64,000 bases of DNA. Origin: Lactobacillus huangpiensis. GTDB lineage: Bacteria > Bacillota > Bacilli > Lactobacillales > Lactobacillaceae. Below, piece by piece: positions 9,012 to 18,042 of the stretch. The notes under the pieces were generated by a model that was not told the origin of the DNA, did no database searches, and saw only the letters and a program-made list of their open reading frames with translations. The stretch spans positions 186,001 to 250,000 of the forward strand of contig NZ_BPPA01000001.1 in assembly GCF_019972815.1 (NCBI RefSeq), written 5' to 3'. A program made the translations under genes and the position numbers. How positions within the stretch are numbered: the stretch's first letter is position 1; every line of letters begins with the position of its first letter.

Positions 9012-10151
9012 ATGTTAACTTCTGAGCAACTCGTTAAAATTCGCCGAGATTTACACCAAATCCCTGAATTGGCCTTGCATGAACACCAAACACAAAAATA
9101 TTTATTACAGATTATTGGCAATTTTACTCAAAAATATATTGAAGTTCGCACATGCCCTGAGGTGCCCACAGCAATATTGGTCAGGGTTCAGGGAAGTAAA
9201 CCGCAAAAAACAATCGGTTATCGAGCAGATATTGATGGATTACCTATTGAAGAAAAAACGTCTCTGCCGTTTGCCTCCAAAACTCAAGGTCAAATGCATG
9301 CCTGTGGTCACGATATTCACATGACAGTGGCACTGGGAATTTTGGATTATTTTTGTGAACATCAGCCACAGGATAATTTGCTTTTCTTTTTTCAACCAGC
9401 TGAAGAAAGTGAAAGTGGCGGTAAAAAAGCCTATGAGGCTGGAATCTTTACTGGCAAATGGCGTCCAGACGAGTTTTTTGCCTTGCACGTTACTCCTGAC
9501 TTACCTACTGGCACAATTGGCTGCCGTTTAGGAACGTTATTTGCGGGAACAACTGAAATCAATATTGATTTATATGGTAAAGATGGGCATGCCGCATATC
9601 CACAACAAGCCAATGATATGGTAGTAGCTGCTTCTTCTTTAATAGAACAAATTCAGACAATTGTCTCACGTAGTATTGATCCCATTGCAAGCGGAGTTAT
9701 TACAATAGGAAAGGTCAGGGCCGGAACAGTTAGAAATGCTATTGCAGGTCATGCTCATCTAGAAGGGACTATTCGCGGACTAACCCAAAAAATGATTGAA
9801 AGAATTGATCAGCGCCTGCGGGATGTGACTCAAGGAATAGCGCAAAGTTTTAATGCTAAGGTTGATTTGCAGCTTAATCAGGGAGGCTATTGGCCAGTTG
9901 AAAATGACCCCCAAATTACAGCAGAATTCATTAATTATATGAAGAAAAATCCTCAAATTGATTACCAAGAGATGCAACCGGCTATGACAGGGGAAGATTT
10001 TGGCTACTTACTGGCACAAATTCCCGGTACCATGTTCTGGCTGGGGGTGAACGATAATTCTCAACTCCATTCTGCAACCTTTAACCCACACGAAGAAGCA
10101 ATAGTAACAGGAATTAAAGCAATGGTAGGTTTTTTACTGAGTCATATGTAG
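9012..10151 (+). CDS. ykuR: N-acetyldiaminopimelate deacetylase (M20 family)
   Basis: A 379-residue metallohydrolase that removes acetate from N-acetyl-LL-diaminopimelate. M20 motifs visible: CGHDIHM (metal-binding His/Asp region), PAEES with the catalytic Glu, and the C-terminal MTGEDFG segment. A dimerisation domain lies between about residues 170 and 285. Function is set by its place directly after the acetyltransferase and before dapA, because M20 proteins alone are hard to tell apart. The symbol is that of the Bacillus homologue. Confidence 0.9.
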   Translation: MLTSEQLVKIRRDLHQIPELALHEHQTQKYLLQIIGNFTQKYIEVRTCPEVPTAILVRVQGSKPQKTIGYRADIDGLPIEEKTSLPFASKTQGQMHACGHDIHMTVALGILDYFCEHQPQDNLLFFFQPAEESESGGKKAYEAGIFTGKWRPDEFFALHVTPDLPTGTIGCRLGTLFAGTTEINIDLYGKDGHAAYPQQANDMVVAASSLIEQIQTIVSRSIDPIASGVITIGKVRAGTVRNAIAGHAHLEGTIRGLTQKMIERIDQRLRDVTQGIAQSFNAKVDLQLNQGGYWPVENDPQITAEFINYMKKNPQIDYQEMQPAMTGEDFGYLLAQIPGTMFWLGVNDNSQLHSATFNPHEEAIVTGIKAMVGFLLSHM

Positions 10152-10169
10152 CTCAAAAGGAGAAAAAAC

Positions 10170-11090
10170 ATGACTAATTTTGATAAAGCAGATTTATTGA
10201 CCGCGATAATTACGCCCTTTAATAAAGAAGGAAAAGTTGATTATCCCGGACTGAAAGAATTGACAGAACATTTAATTAATACCGGCAGCAATGGTTTTGT
10301 GATTGGTGGCACCACTGGGGAAACAGCAACAATGACCCATGATGAAAAAATAGAACTATATACTAAGTTTGCTCAAATAATTGCGGGGCGAGTCCCCGTA
10401 ATTGCGGGCACGGGCAGTAATAATACTGAACAGACAGTTGCATTTACTCAAGAAGTAGGGCAAATTCCTGGCATTGATATGGCTTTGGTAGTAGCGCCAT
10501 ATTATAACAAGCCTAATCAAAGAGGAATTATAGCCCACTTTGAAAAAGTAGCAGAAAATTCTCCCGTCCAAATTATTATTTATAACATTCCAGGTCGGAC
10601 TGGAATTAAGATTAGCAAAGAAACTTTGGTTAGTCTGTCACATAATCCTAAAATTGCTGGTGTTAAGCAATGTGCGGAGTTAGAAGACTTAGAATATATT
10701 GTCGAACACGCAGCAAGTGACTTTTTAGTGTATACAGGCGAAGACTTGCAATCTTTAACTGCTAAAGTTTTAGGTGCAAAAGGAGTGATTTCGGTAGCTT
10801 CACATGTTTATGGTTCGGCCATGCGTGAAATGTATGATGATTTAGATCAGGGGAAAGTAGCTGCAGCAGGGAAATTACAAAGACGACTAATGCCGAAGAT
10901 GCAAGCCTTATTCATGTATCCTTCACCATCTCCAGTTAAAGCTGTCTTAAATGCACAAGGCTTACCATCTGGTGGCTGTCGTCTGCCTATTATGGATTTA
11001 AATGAAGCAGAAAAAAGGCAATTAGCTGTTCATTTAGGTTTAGATGAATCAGCTTTATTGCATAAACTGCCGTTAGAACTAGGAGTATAA
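10170..11090 (+). CDS. dapA: 4-hydroxy-tetrahydrodipicolinate synthase
   Basis: A 306-residue TIM-barrel enzyme that condenses pyruvate with aspartate semialdehyde. It carries GGTTGE at 46-51, the catalytic Tyr138 in YNIPGRTG, and the Schiff-base lysine Lys166 in GVKQC. ATG is preceded by AAAAGGAG. It is separated by one base from dapB, so the two are probably translationally coupled. Confidence 0.95.
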   Translation: MTNFDKADLLTAIITPFNKEGKVDYPGLKELTEHLINTGSNGFVIGGTTGETATMTHDEKIELYTKFAQIIAGRVPVIAGTGSNNTEQTVAFTQEVGQIPGIDMALVVAPYYNKPNQRGIIAHFEKVAENSPVQIIIYNIPGRTGIKISKETLVSLSHNPKIAGVKQCAELEDLEYIVEHAASDFLVYTGEDLQSLTAKVLGAKGVISVASHVYGSAMREMYDDLDQGKVAAAGKLQRRLMPKMQALFMYPSPSPVKAVLNAQGLPSGGCRLPIMDLNEAEKRQLAVHLGLDESALLHKLPLELGV

Positions 11091-11091
11091 T

Positions 11092-11850
11092 ATGAAAAAA
11101 ATTTTGGTAGCTGGGGCCACAGGATCTATGGGAAAACAAACAGTGCAATTAGTTAATAAATTAACTGATTGTCAATTAGTAGCTGTTTTAGCTCCAACGG
11201 CATCTAAAAGTTCAGAATTTGGAGCTTCAGTTAAATGCTTTGACAATTTGACTGCTGTCGATATTGATGCTGATATTTGGATTGATTTTACCACTCCACA
11301 AGCCGTTTATGAAAATACTAAATTTGCTTTGGAACACCATATGCACCCCATTGTTGGAACAAGTGGTTTAACCCCAGATCAAACAAAAAAGCTGCAAGCA
11401 ATTGCACAAAAAGAAAAAATTGGTGGCATTATTGCTCCAAATTTTGGTTTGTCAGCTGTCTTATTAATGAAGTTTGCACAAGAAGCTGCCCGTTATTTTC
11501 CTGATGCAGAAGTAATTGAAATGCATCATGCTGATAAAAGGGATGCACCTAGTGCAACAGCAATAGCGACTGCAAAATTAATAGCAGCTAGTCGTAACCC
11601 AGGAAATTGCTCTCAATCTGCGAATGATTCTGCAGCTCGCGGTGCTGATTATGATGGTGTTCCTGTACATTCCGTTCGCTTACCAGGCTATGTAGCTCAC
11701 GAACAAGTGCTTTTTGGCGGTCCCGGAGAAGCTTTAACTATCAGACAAGATTCATTTTCTCGTTCTTCATTTATGCAGGGCGTGAAAGTGGCCTTGAGTC
11801 GGGTAATGGATTTACCAGATTTAGTGGTCGGTTTAGACCAGATTTTATAA
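11092..11850 (+). CDS. dapB: 4-hydroxy-tetrahydrodipicolinate reductase
   Basis: A 252-residue NAD(P)H-dependent reductase that follows DapA in the pathway. The N-terminal Rossmann motif GATGSMGK is at 8-15. The catalytic segment EMHHADKRDAPSATA carries His145/His146 and Lys149. It lies one base after dapA and 18 bases before the aminotransferase gene. The length is normal for Gram-positive DapB. Confidence 0.95.
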   Translation: MKKILVAGATGSMGKQTVQLVNKLTDCQLVAVLAPTASKSSEFGASVKCFDNLTAVDIDADIWIDFTTPQAVYENTKFALEHHMHPIVGTSGLTPDQTKKLQAIAQKEKIGGIIAPNFGLSAVLLMKFAQEAARYFPDAEVIEMHHADKRDAPSATAIATAKLIAASRNPGNCSQSANDSAARGADYDGVPVHSVRLPGYVAHEQVLFGGPGEALTIRQDSFSRSSFMQGVKVALSRVMDLPDLVVGLDQIL

Positions 11851-11868
11851 TTTATAAGGAGAACAAAA

Positions 11869-13056
11869 ATGCCACAATTAGCTACTGATTTAACTTCTAT
11901 TATTCATACACCATTAGAAAAAATCCCTCCTTCTGGTATACGTGCTTTTGCCCAAAAAGTTGAGGATATTCCTGGCTTAATAAAATTGACTTTAGGAGAA
12001 CCTGATTTAAATACACCTGAACATGTTAAAAAAGCAGCTGCTCAGAGCATTTTAGATAATGATTCACATTATTCTGCTCAAAAAGGAACACCCAGATTGC
12101 GTCAGGCTATTAGCAACTTTTTACAGCGCAAGCAGGGCTTAACTTATGATCCTGACAGCGAAATTGTAGTTACAGTGGGTGCAACTGAAGCTATAGCCGC
12201 AACAATGCTGGCTTTGTTTCAACCAGGGGATGAAATTATTGTACCTACTCCTTCTTATGCCCTTTATTTTCCATTAATTCAATACACTAAAGCTGAGTTG
12301 GTTGCTATTAATACAGCAGACACAAATTTTGTGTTAACTCCCGAAGATTTGGAAAAGACACTGGATGAGCACCCTCATGCTAAAGCAATTTTACTGAATT
12401 ATCCTACTAATCCAACTGGCAGGGAATGTCCCAGTTCAGTTTTAGAGCAAATAGCACCAATCATTAAAGAGCATCACCTTTATGTGATTTCTGATGAAAT
12501 ATACAGTGAGCTGACTTATAACTTTAATCACGTATCGATTGCGCATTATTTACCCGATCGTACCCTACTAATTAATGGCTTATCCAAGTCTCATGCGATG
12601 ACCGGTTACCGTTTGGGTTATGTAACTGGACCAGCCGATCTAATTAGCTTAATTGCAAAAATGCATGCATTCTTGGTTACAGCGCCATCAAATCCGGCAC
12701 AAGCAGCAGCTGCTGAGGCCTTGGAAAATGGTGATCAGGATCCGGTAGAAGCACGACCAATTTATCAAAAGCGGCGTGACTATATTGTTGGTGAATTAAA
12801 TAATATGGGTTTAGAAACTCATGCCAGTGAGGGTGCATTTTACGTTTTTGCCAAAATACCGGCAAGTTATGGTAAGGATGATGAAGCCTTCGCACTGGAT
12901 TTGGCTCATAAAGCCAAAGTTGGTGGCACTCCGGGTAGTGCTTTTGGTCCTGGCGGAGAAGGCTATATTCGCTTTTCTTATGCTGCCAGTGACGAAAATC
13001 TACATACGGCTATGAGTCGAATTCAAAAGTTTTTAACAGAAAAGGGTGAAAATTGA
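11869..13056 (+). CDS. patA: N-acetyl-LL-diaminopimelate aminotransferase (PatA type)
   Basis: A 395-residue fold-type I PLP aminotransferase. Motifs: YPTNPTG at 178-184, Asp209 in SDEIYSE, and the PLP lysine Lys240 in GLSKSHAMTGYRLG. Class I aminotransferases have wide specificity. Its place between dapB and asd, in an operon with the acetyltransferase and deacetylase, points to transamination of N-acetyl-2-amino-6-oxopimelate. Strong AAGGAG ribosome site. Confidence 0.9.
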   Translation: MPQLATDLTSIIHTPLEKIPPSGIRAFAQKVEDIPGLIKLTLGEPDLNTPEHVKKAAAQSILDNDSHYSAQKGTPRLRQAISNFLQRKQGLTYDPDSEIVVTVGATEAIAATMLALFQPGDEIIVPTPSYALYFPLIQYTKAELVAINTADTNFVLTPEDLEKTLDEHPHAKAILLNYPTNPTGRECPSSVLEQIAPIIKEHHLYVISDEIYSELTYNFNHVSIAHYLPDRTLLINGLSKSHAMTGYRLGYVTGPADLISLIAKMHAFLVTAPSNPAQAAAAEALENGDQDPVEARPIYQKRRDYIVGELNNMGLETHASEGAFYVFAKIPASYGKDDEAFALDLAHKAKVGGTPGSAFGPGGEGYIRFSYAASDENLHTAMSRIQKFLTEKGEN

Positions 13057-14120
13057 TGAGAGAGTATGTAGTTGCAATTTTGGGCGCTACAGGTGCAGTA
13101 GGTCAACGTTTAATTAGTGAGCTGGAAAAAGCAGCAATTCCAGTCAAGCAAGTTAAATTGCTGGCTTCCAAGCGTTCAGCAGGCAAGAAGTTACAGTTCA
13201 AAGGGCAAGAAATTACAGTTGAAGAGGCACAACCTGAGTCATTCACTGGCGTTGACTTGGTTTTATCATCTGCTGGCGGTGCTGTTTCAAAAAAGTTGTT
13301 GCCTGAAGCTGTAAAAAGGGGGGCAGTATGTGTAGATAATACTAGTGCTTTCCGTATGAATGATGATGTTCCACTAATTGTGCCTGGAGTTAACGATGAC
13401 CAATTAGCTAATCATCATGGCATTATTGCCAATCCTAATTGCTCGACCATTCAGATGGTAGCCGCGCTTTATCCGCTTCACGTTAAATGGGGTATTAAGC
13501 AAATTATTGTTTCAACTTACCAAGCTGTTTCTGGCGCTGGCAAAGCGGCCTGGGATGAATTGTTGCGACAAGCACAAGATAGGCTGAATAATCAACAAAC
13601 TGAAGCCAAAATTTTGCCAACTGCGTCTGCTAAAAAGCATTACCCCATGGCGTTTAACCTATTGCCTCAGATTGATGTTTTTGAAGATGATGGCTATACG
13701 CACGAAGAATGGAAAATGATTCATGAAACTAAAAAAATTTTGTTTAATGATCAGGATTCAAAGCAAATAAAAGTTACTGCTACTTGTGTCCGTGTGCCAG
13801 TTGAGATTGGTCATGGTGAAACGGTTTATTTCACCTTAAAAGATCAGTCAGCGACTGCTGCTGAAATAAAGCAGGAAATTGAGCGGACTCCCGGGTTAGT
13901 TTTACAAGACGATCCGCAAAACCAAATTTATCCGCAACCACTTTTAGCAGCAGGCAAAAAAGAGACTTTTGTTGGCCGTATTCGTCCAGACCAAGAAAAT
14001 CCTGGTGCGTTTAATATGTGGGTAGTTGCTGATAACTTATTAAGGGGCGCTGCCAGCAATACCGTGGAAATTGCAGAGTGTTTAGTCAGAGATAATTTAG
14101 TAGATGTACCAAGTAGATAG
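13056..14120 (+). CDS. asd: Aspartate-semialdehyde dehydrogenase
   Basis: A 354-residue enzyme that reduces aspartyl phosphate to aspartate semialdehyde, linking aspartokinase to DapA. It has the N-terminal GATGAVGQ nucleotide motif and catalytic Cys129 in NPNCSTIQ. The chosen ATG overlaps the stop of patA by one base (TGATG), which implies translational coupling. An in-frame TTG three bases earlier is less likely. It is the last gene of the operon, followed by a strong terminator. Confidence 0.95.
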   Translation: MREYVVAILGATGAVGQRLISELEKAAIPVKQVKLLASKRSAGKKLQFKGQEITVEEAQPESFTGVDLVLSSAGGAVSKKLLPEAVKRGAVCVDNTSAFRMNDDVPLIVPGVNDDQLANHHGIIANPNCSTIQMVAALYPLHVKWGIKQIIVSTYQAVSGAGKAAWDELLRQAQDRLNNQQTEAKILPTASAKKHYPMAFNLLPQIDVFEDDGYTHEEWKMIHETKKILFNDQDSKQIKVTATCVRVPVEIGHGETVYFTLKDQSATAAEIKQEIERTPGLVLQDDPQNQIYPQPLLAAGKKETFVGRIRPDQENPGAFNMWVVADNLLRGAASNTVEIAECLVRDNLVDVPSR

Positions 14121-14145
14121 GAAGTTTTAAGTTAATTAATAAGAT

Positions 14146-14180
14146 AAACCAAGCTTGTAAAAGACAAAAGCTTGGTTTTT
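14146..14180 (+). terminator. Terminator of the lysine operon
   Basis: Arms AAACCAAGCTT (14146-14156) and AAGCTTGGTTT (14168-14178), 11 bp, followed by TTT. It sits 25 bases after asd. Confidence 0.85.
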
Positions 14181-14263
14181 ATTTACTTAAAATTAGTTAT
14201 TGAAATAAATGTTAGCCAAATTTTCCTACTATTTTTTTGCAATTTTAAACAGTAAAAAATCCA

Positions 14264-14292
14264 TGGATATTATGAAAGCGCTATTTTATACT
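14264..14292 (+). promoter_or_regulatory. Predicted promoter of the mannose-type PTS operon
   Basis: A -35-like TGGATA (4 of 6) and a strong -10 TATACT with a 17-base spacer, about 55 bases before the IIC start. The spacer contains a cre-like site. Confidence 0.5.
14273..14286 (+). promoter_or_regulatory. cre-like site (CcpA) inside the PTS promoter
   Basis: TGAAAGCGCTATTT matches the consensus TGWAANCGNTNWCA at all but the last two positions. It lies entirely between the predicted -35 and -10, so bound CcpA would block polymerase. Inference from consensus and position. Confidence 0.55.
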
Positions 14293-14351
14293 GGCAATGT
14301 ATTAATCAAATATATATAAATTAGAAGTTATTTTATGAAAGGAGCATATTA

Positions 14352-15170
14352 ATGAGTCTTTTAAAAGCTTTACTCATCGCATTTTGGGCAGGATATTGTT
14401 CATTTGACGATCAGGGACCACAAATGTTTCGGAGGCCTCTCCTTGTTGGTCCAATTGTTGGCTTTATTTTGGGAGACTTGCCAACTGCATTGGTAATTTC
14501 TGCAACATTGGAATTAATGTGGATGGGATTAGGCAATATGGCTGGTTATCAAACACCAGATATGATTGTCGGTACAATTATCGGGGTAACTGTTTCCATT
14601 ACTTCTGGAACGGGAGCTACATCAAAAGGAATTGCAGCTGGAGTTGCAGCAGCAACTACTGTAGCTGTTTTGATTCAACAATTAATAGTAGTTACTCGAG
14701 TATTAAAGCAGTTTTTTGAACCGTGGGCTCAAAAATTGGCTGATAATGGTGATTTAAGCGGAATAATGCAAATAAATATTGTAGCTTTTATCATTCAGTT
14801 TTCAATTCGTGCAGTGCCAACATTTCTTTTTGTTTATTTTCAAAAAGGCATAATTGATAAAATAATGGCGATTGTCCCAAGCAATATTTTAAATGGTTTA
14901 GGAACAGCGTCATCTCTACTGCCTGCCGTTGGTCTATCTATTTTAATGACAATGATGATGAAAGGAACGTTATGGCCATTCTTAATCTTTGGCTTTGTTT
15001 TATCAGCTTATTTAAATTTGGGTATTTTACCAGTTACGTTAATTTCTTTGATTTTCGCTGTGATTTATTCCTACATTATGGAAATCATCGATAAACAAAA
15101 TGAAATGGGTTCAGAAGGTAATAGTGTTAATAATCAGCAAGTTGATGAAGATGCGGGGTACGATTTATGA
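14352..15170 (+). CDS. PTS mannose/fructose/sorbose-family IIC component
   Basis: A 272-residue polytopic membrane protein of the EII-Sor family that forms the sugar channel together with IID. The conserved N-terminal segment around GPIVGFILGDLPTALVISATLELMW is typical. About six or seven hydrophobic helices follow, then a short acidic hydrophilic tail. It is first gene of a IIC-IID-IIA-IIB operon with a 4-base overlap to IID. The sugar is unknown. The operon has no catabolic enzyme, only a phosphatase-like protein and a regulator. Confidence 0.9.
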   Translation: MSLLKALLIAFWAGYCSFDDQGPQMFRRPLLVGPIVGFILGDLPTALVISATLELMWMGLGNMAGYQTPDMIVGTIIGVTVSITSGTGATSKGIAAGVAAATTVAVLIQQLIVVTRVLKQFFEPWAQKLADNGDLSGIMQINIVAFIIQFSIRAVPTFLFVYFQKGIIDKIMAIVPSNILNGLGTASSLLPAVGLSILMTMMMKGTLWPFLIFGFVLSAYLNLGILPVTLISLIFAVIYSYIMEIIDKQNEMGSEGNSVNNQQVDEDAGYDL

Positions 15171-16003
15171 CTAATGAAGTTGAAACTAAAAACAGGAAAA
15201 AAATTACCCGTAAAGATTTGAATAAAGTATTTTGGCGGTTGCAAATTTGGGGACTAAACGTTACTTCAACGTTGGTCTTGACTCAAGCTATTGGCTTTCT
15301 CAATGCGATGGTGCCGATTATTCGTCGCCTTTATGGTGATAATAAAGAGCTTAGGATAGAGGCCATGAAGCGACATTTGACCTACTTTTTATCACAAATT
15401 ACGGCAACAGGTATGATACTTGGAATTACTGCGGCTGTTGAAGAAACAACTAGTGAAGATGAAAAAGAAGCGGTCGTCGCTATCAAGGCAGGGATGATGG
15501 GCCCGTTAGCTGGTATTGGTGACAGTGTCTTTAAAATAACTATTCAGGCTATAGCAGGTAGTATTGGTGCTGCATATGCATTGCAAGGAAATGTCTTAGG
15601 CCCAATTTTAATGTTTTTAATCTATAACGGAATTAACATTGCTGTTAAATATTATGGAATTATTTTTGGCTATGAAAAGGGTACCGAGTTTATTAAAAGT
15701 GGTAACCAAAAGAAAGTTATGCAAAGGATAATTAATATTTCAACAGCGATCGGCGTGATGGTCATTGGCGCACTTATTGCCCAATACGTCAAAATAAATG
15801 TTGGTACGGTTATTTATACTAAAGGGACAAAAATTGTAATCCAAAAACTATTAGATGGTGTCATGCCTAAACTTTTACCTTTGCTCTTTACCCTAGGTCT
15901 ATATAAATTACATTCTTATTTACCACGTAAGTATTTAACTTGGTTAATATTTGCTATTTTGATTTTGGGAACAGTTTTAGCAGTAATGGGAATTATCAAA
16001 TAA
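15167..16003 (+). CDS. PTS mannose/fructose/sorbose-family IID component
   Basis: A 278-residue IID protein. The soluble N-terminal two thirds carry the family pattern (RLYGDNKE, HLTYF, GPLAGIGDSVF) and the C-terminal third contains hydrophobic helices. IID exists only in the mannose-type PTS family, which fixes the type of this transporter. The start overlaps the IIC stop by four bases (ATGA). Confidence 0.92.
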   Translation: MTNEVETKNRKKITRKDLNKVFWRLQIWGLNVTSTLVLTQAIGFLNAMVPIIRRLYGDNKELRIEAMKRHLTYFLSQITATGMILGITAAVEETTSEDEKEAVVAIKAGMMGPLAGIGDSVFKITIQAIAGSIGAAYALQGNVLGPILMFLIYNGINIAVKYYGIIFGYEKGTEFIKSGNQKKVMQRIINISTAIGVMVIGALIAQYVKINVGTVIYTKGTKIVIQKLLDGVMPKLLPLLFTLGLYKLHSYLPRKYLTWLIFAILILGTVLAVMGIIK

Positions 16004-16021
16004 TTTGTAAGGAGGTTAATG

Positions 16022-16465
16022 ATGGCTATAAATATTATCTTGGCCAGTCACGGCTTGTTTGCTCAAGAAGCATTAAAGTCGGCTGAAATGATTATCGGAT
16101 TGCCCCAAAAAAATATTGCGGTTTTATCTGTTACTAAAGGTAAAACTTATGAAGAAAGTCTTGATGAGATTCAAACTAAATTAAAAGCGCTTAATGAAAA
16201 AAATGCGGAAACTCTTATCTTGGTTGATATTTTCGGTGGCACCCCAGCTAATGTGTCTACGTATTTAACTTTGACAAATGAAAATGTTTTAGTTTATTCA
16301 GGATTAAATATGCCAGTTTTACTGGAACTATGCTTAAGCAATCCTGAAAATTTAGCAGAAGCTAAGAAGATTATTGAAAGAGCATATCCGCAAGCATTAG
16401 TGAATATTACTGAAAAAGCAAAAGAAGGAGAAAAGCAAAATGGCAATCAAATGGACTCGTATTGA
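16022..16465 (+). CDS. PTS mannose-type IIA component
   Basis: A 147-residue cytosolic phosphocarrier. His10 in ILASHGLFAQE is the expected phosphorylation site for HPr, and GGTPAN is the conserved loop. Start set at 16022 rather than 16019, because GGAGG at 16011-16015 gives the better spacing. It is encoded separately from IIB, unlike the fused IIAB of the main mannose permease. It overlaps the IIB gene by 26 bases. Confidence 0.9.
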   Translation: MAINIILASHGLFAQEALKSAEMIIGLPQKNIAVLSVTKGKTYEESLDEIQTKLKALNEKNAETLILVDIFGGTPANVSTYLTLTNENVLVYSGLNMPVLLELCLSNPENLAEAKKIIERAYPQALVNITEKAKEGEKQNGNQMDSY

Positions 16466-16940
16466 TGATAGATTAATTCACGGACAGGTAGCCAGTTCTT
16501 GGCTGCGTCATGTTGGAGCTGAACAAATTATATGTATTAGTGATAGGGCAGCTAGTAATCCAGTGCAGGAACAAGTGTTAAAAATGGCTGCACCTGGTTA
16601 TATTGTGCATGTTTTTGGAGTTGATAAATTTGTTCGTGTTTATCAGAAAAATCCGATTAAAAAAACCACTTTTTTAATACTAACCAGTACTCTTGATTTA
16701 TTACACTTAATTGAGGGGGGAGTTGACATAAAGTCAGTTAACTTCGGTGGCATGAGAGAACGTAAAGAGCGTACAATTCGTTATAACAATGATTTGTGTT
16801 TTACTCCTGAAGAAAAAGATGCTTTAGACAAATTGGTCGATTCGGGATTGGAAATAAATTTCCAAATGGCTGCTTATGATGCTCCTATTCCGATCAAAGA
16901 ATATATTCAGCAAGTACAGGGAAAGAACAATGGAAATTGA
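16440..16940 (+). CDS. PTS mannose/sorbose-type IIB component
   Basis: A 166-residue cytosolic IIB. His14 in RIDDRLIHGQV is the phosphorylated residue that passes phosphate to the sugar. The length and the NFGGMR segment are typical of the family. It starts within the end of IIA behind AAGGAG and itself overlaps the next gene by 11 bases, so the five genes are tightly coupled. Confidence 0.92.
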   Translation: MAIKWTRIDDRLIHGQVASSWLRHVGAEQIICISDRAASNPVQEQVLKMAAPGYIVHVFGVDKFVRVYQKNPIKKTTFLILTSTLDLLHLIEGGVDIKSVNFGGMRERKERTIRYNNDLCFTPEEKDALDKLVDSGLEINFQMAAYDAPIPIKEYIQQVQGKNNGN

Positions 16941-17988
16941 TTACGCAGAAGCATACGTTTTGGATAATGGTCAGACAGAAATAGATATTAAAACTAGTGA
17001 ACAAAATCTAGATAACTATGAACTTTATTGGACTCTAGATAACGATAGATATACTAGACAAAGGAAATATCTGTTAACAAGTAATAAATGTAAGGTATGT
17101 TTTCAATTTGCTTATTCGACCGTTAGACCAATTTATTTCATTTTAAATTTTAAAAACTATGAGCCATTATTATTTGGTTACCGCATCTTGCCCATACCAG
17201 GGATGTACAATCTGCGTGATATCGGTGGATATAGAACTACCGATGGCATGAGAATTAAATGGGGCCAAGTTTATCGATCTGACTATTTGCATAATTTACA
17301 GCCTTCAGGTTACACCTTTGTTAAGAACTTGGGATTACATTCAATAATTGATTTTCGTAGCTCTGATGAAGTTAAAGAAACGCCTAATCCTGTTATTGAT
17401 CCAAAGATTCACACTTTCAATTTTGACCCTAATGCACAAACAGCGGCTATAGCAGGTAAAGCCCAAAATTTGGATACGGGAAAAGACATGAAAGAAAAGG
17501 CAAAAGAAGCCTTAGTTAAAGGTGAAACTGGTAATGATCAAATGATCAGACAACAGGAATCTTTTGTTAATAGTCATTCAAGTATTGTGGCTTTTAGCAA
17601 TACTATAAAAGTCACAGCGCAAAGCAAATATTTACCTAGCTTGCAACATTGTCGAGGTGGCAAAGACAGAACGGGTTTTGCTTTTATGGTTTTAGAAGGA
17701 ATTCTGGGTGTGCCACAAGATTTACTAGTATATGATTATATGTTAACTAAAAAAGCACGAGCCAAAAAGAATGCCCGTTATTATCAAAAGTTTTTAGAAC
17801 AAACTGGCGATAAGAAAATTGCAGATTATATGTATTCTCTTTTTGATACTAAAGAAGAATTTATCATTGCTTCAATTACAAAAATAATGCGTGAATATGG
17901 CTCTATTTATAACTATGCAACTGCCGAGTTAAGACTGACTGAGACGGAATATCTGAAGTTGCGTCAGTTATTATTAGAAAAAGCATAA
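16930..17988 (+). CDS. CX5R protein-tyrosine-phosphatase-like protein in the PTS operon
   Basis: A 352-residue protein. The C-terminal 265 residues form a Y_phosphatase3-type domain: NLRDIGGYRTTDG, an arginine-aspartate stretch VYRSDYL, and the P-loop HCRGGKDRTG with Cys241 and Arg247. The first about 80 residues form a beta-rich extension absent from the second copy at 55576. There is no signal peptide. The start at 16930 overlaps IIB by 11 bases; in-frame codons upstream would give a meaningless extension. Relatives act on phosphotyrosine, phosphoinositides or sugar phosphates. Its place in a PTS operon suggests a phosphorylated transport product or a PTS protein as substrate, which is inference. 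Confidence 0.82.
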   Translation: MEIDYAEAYVLDNGQTEIDIKTSEQNLDNYELYWTLDNDRYTRQRKYLLTSNKCKVCFQFAYSTVRPIYFILNFKNYEPLLFGYRILPIPGMYNLRDIGGYRTTDGMRIKWGQVYRSDYLHNLQPSGYTFVKNLGLHSIIDFRSSDEVKETPNPVIDPKIHTFNFDPNAQTAAIAGKAQNLDTGKDMKEKAKEALVKGETGNDQMIRQQESFVNSHSSIVAFSNTIKVTAQSKYLPSLQHCRGGKDRTGFAFMVLEGILGVPQDLLVYDYMLTKKARAKKNARYYQKFLEQTGDKKIADYMYSLFDTKEEFIIASITKIMREYGSIYNYATAELRLTETEYLKLRQLLLEKA

Positions 17989-18042
17989 GTTTTCAGTTAA
18001 AGTAAGTATTAAAATTGTCTAAAAAGGTGAGTTTGTAAAACA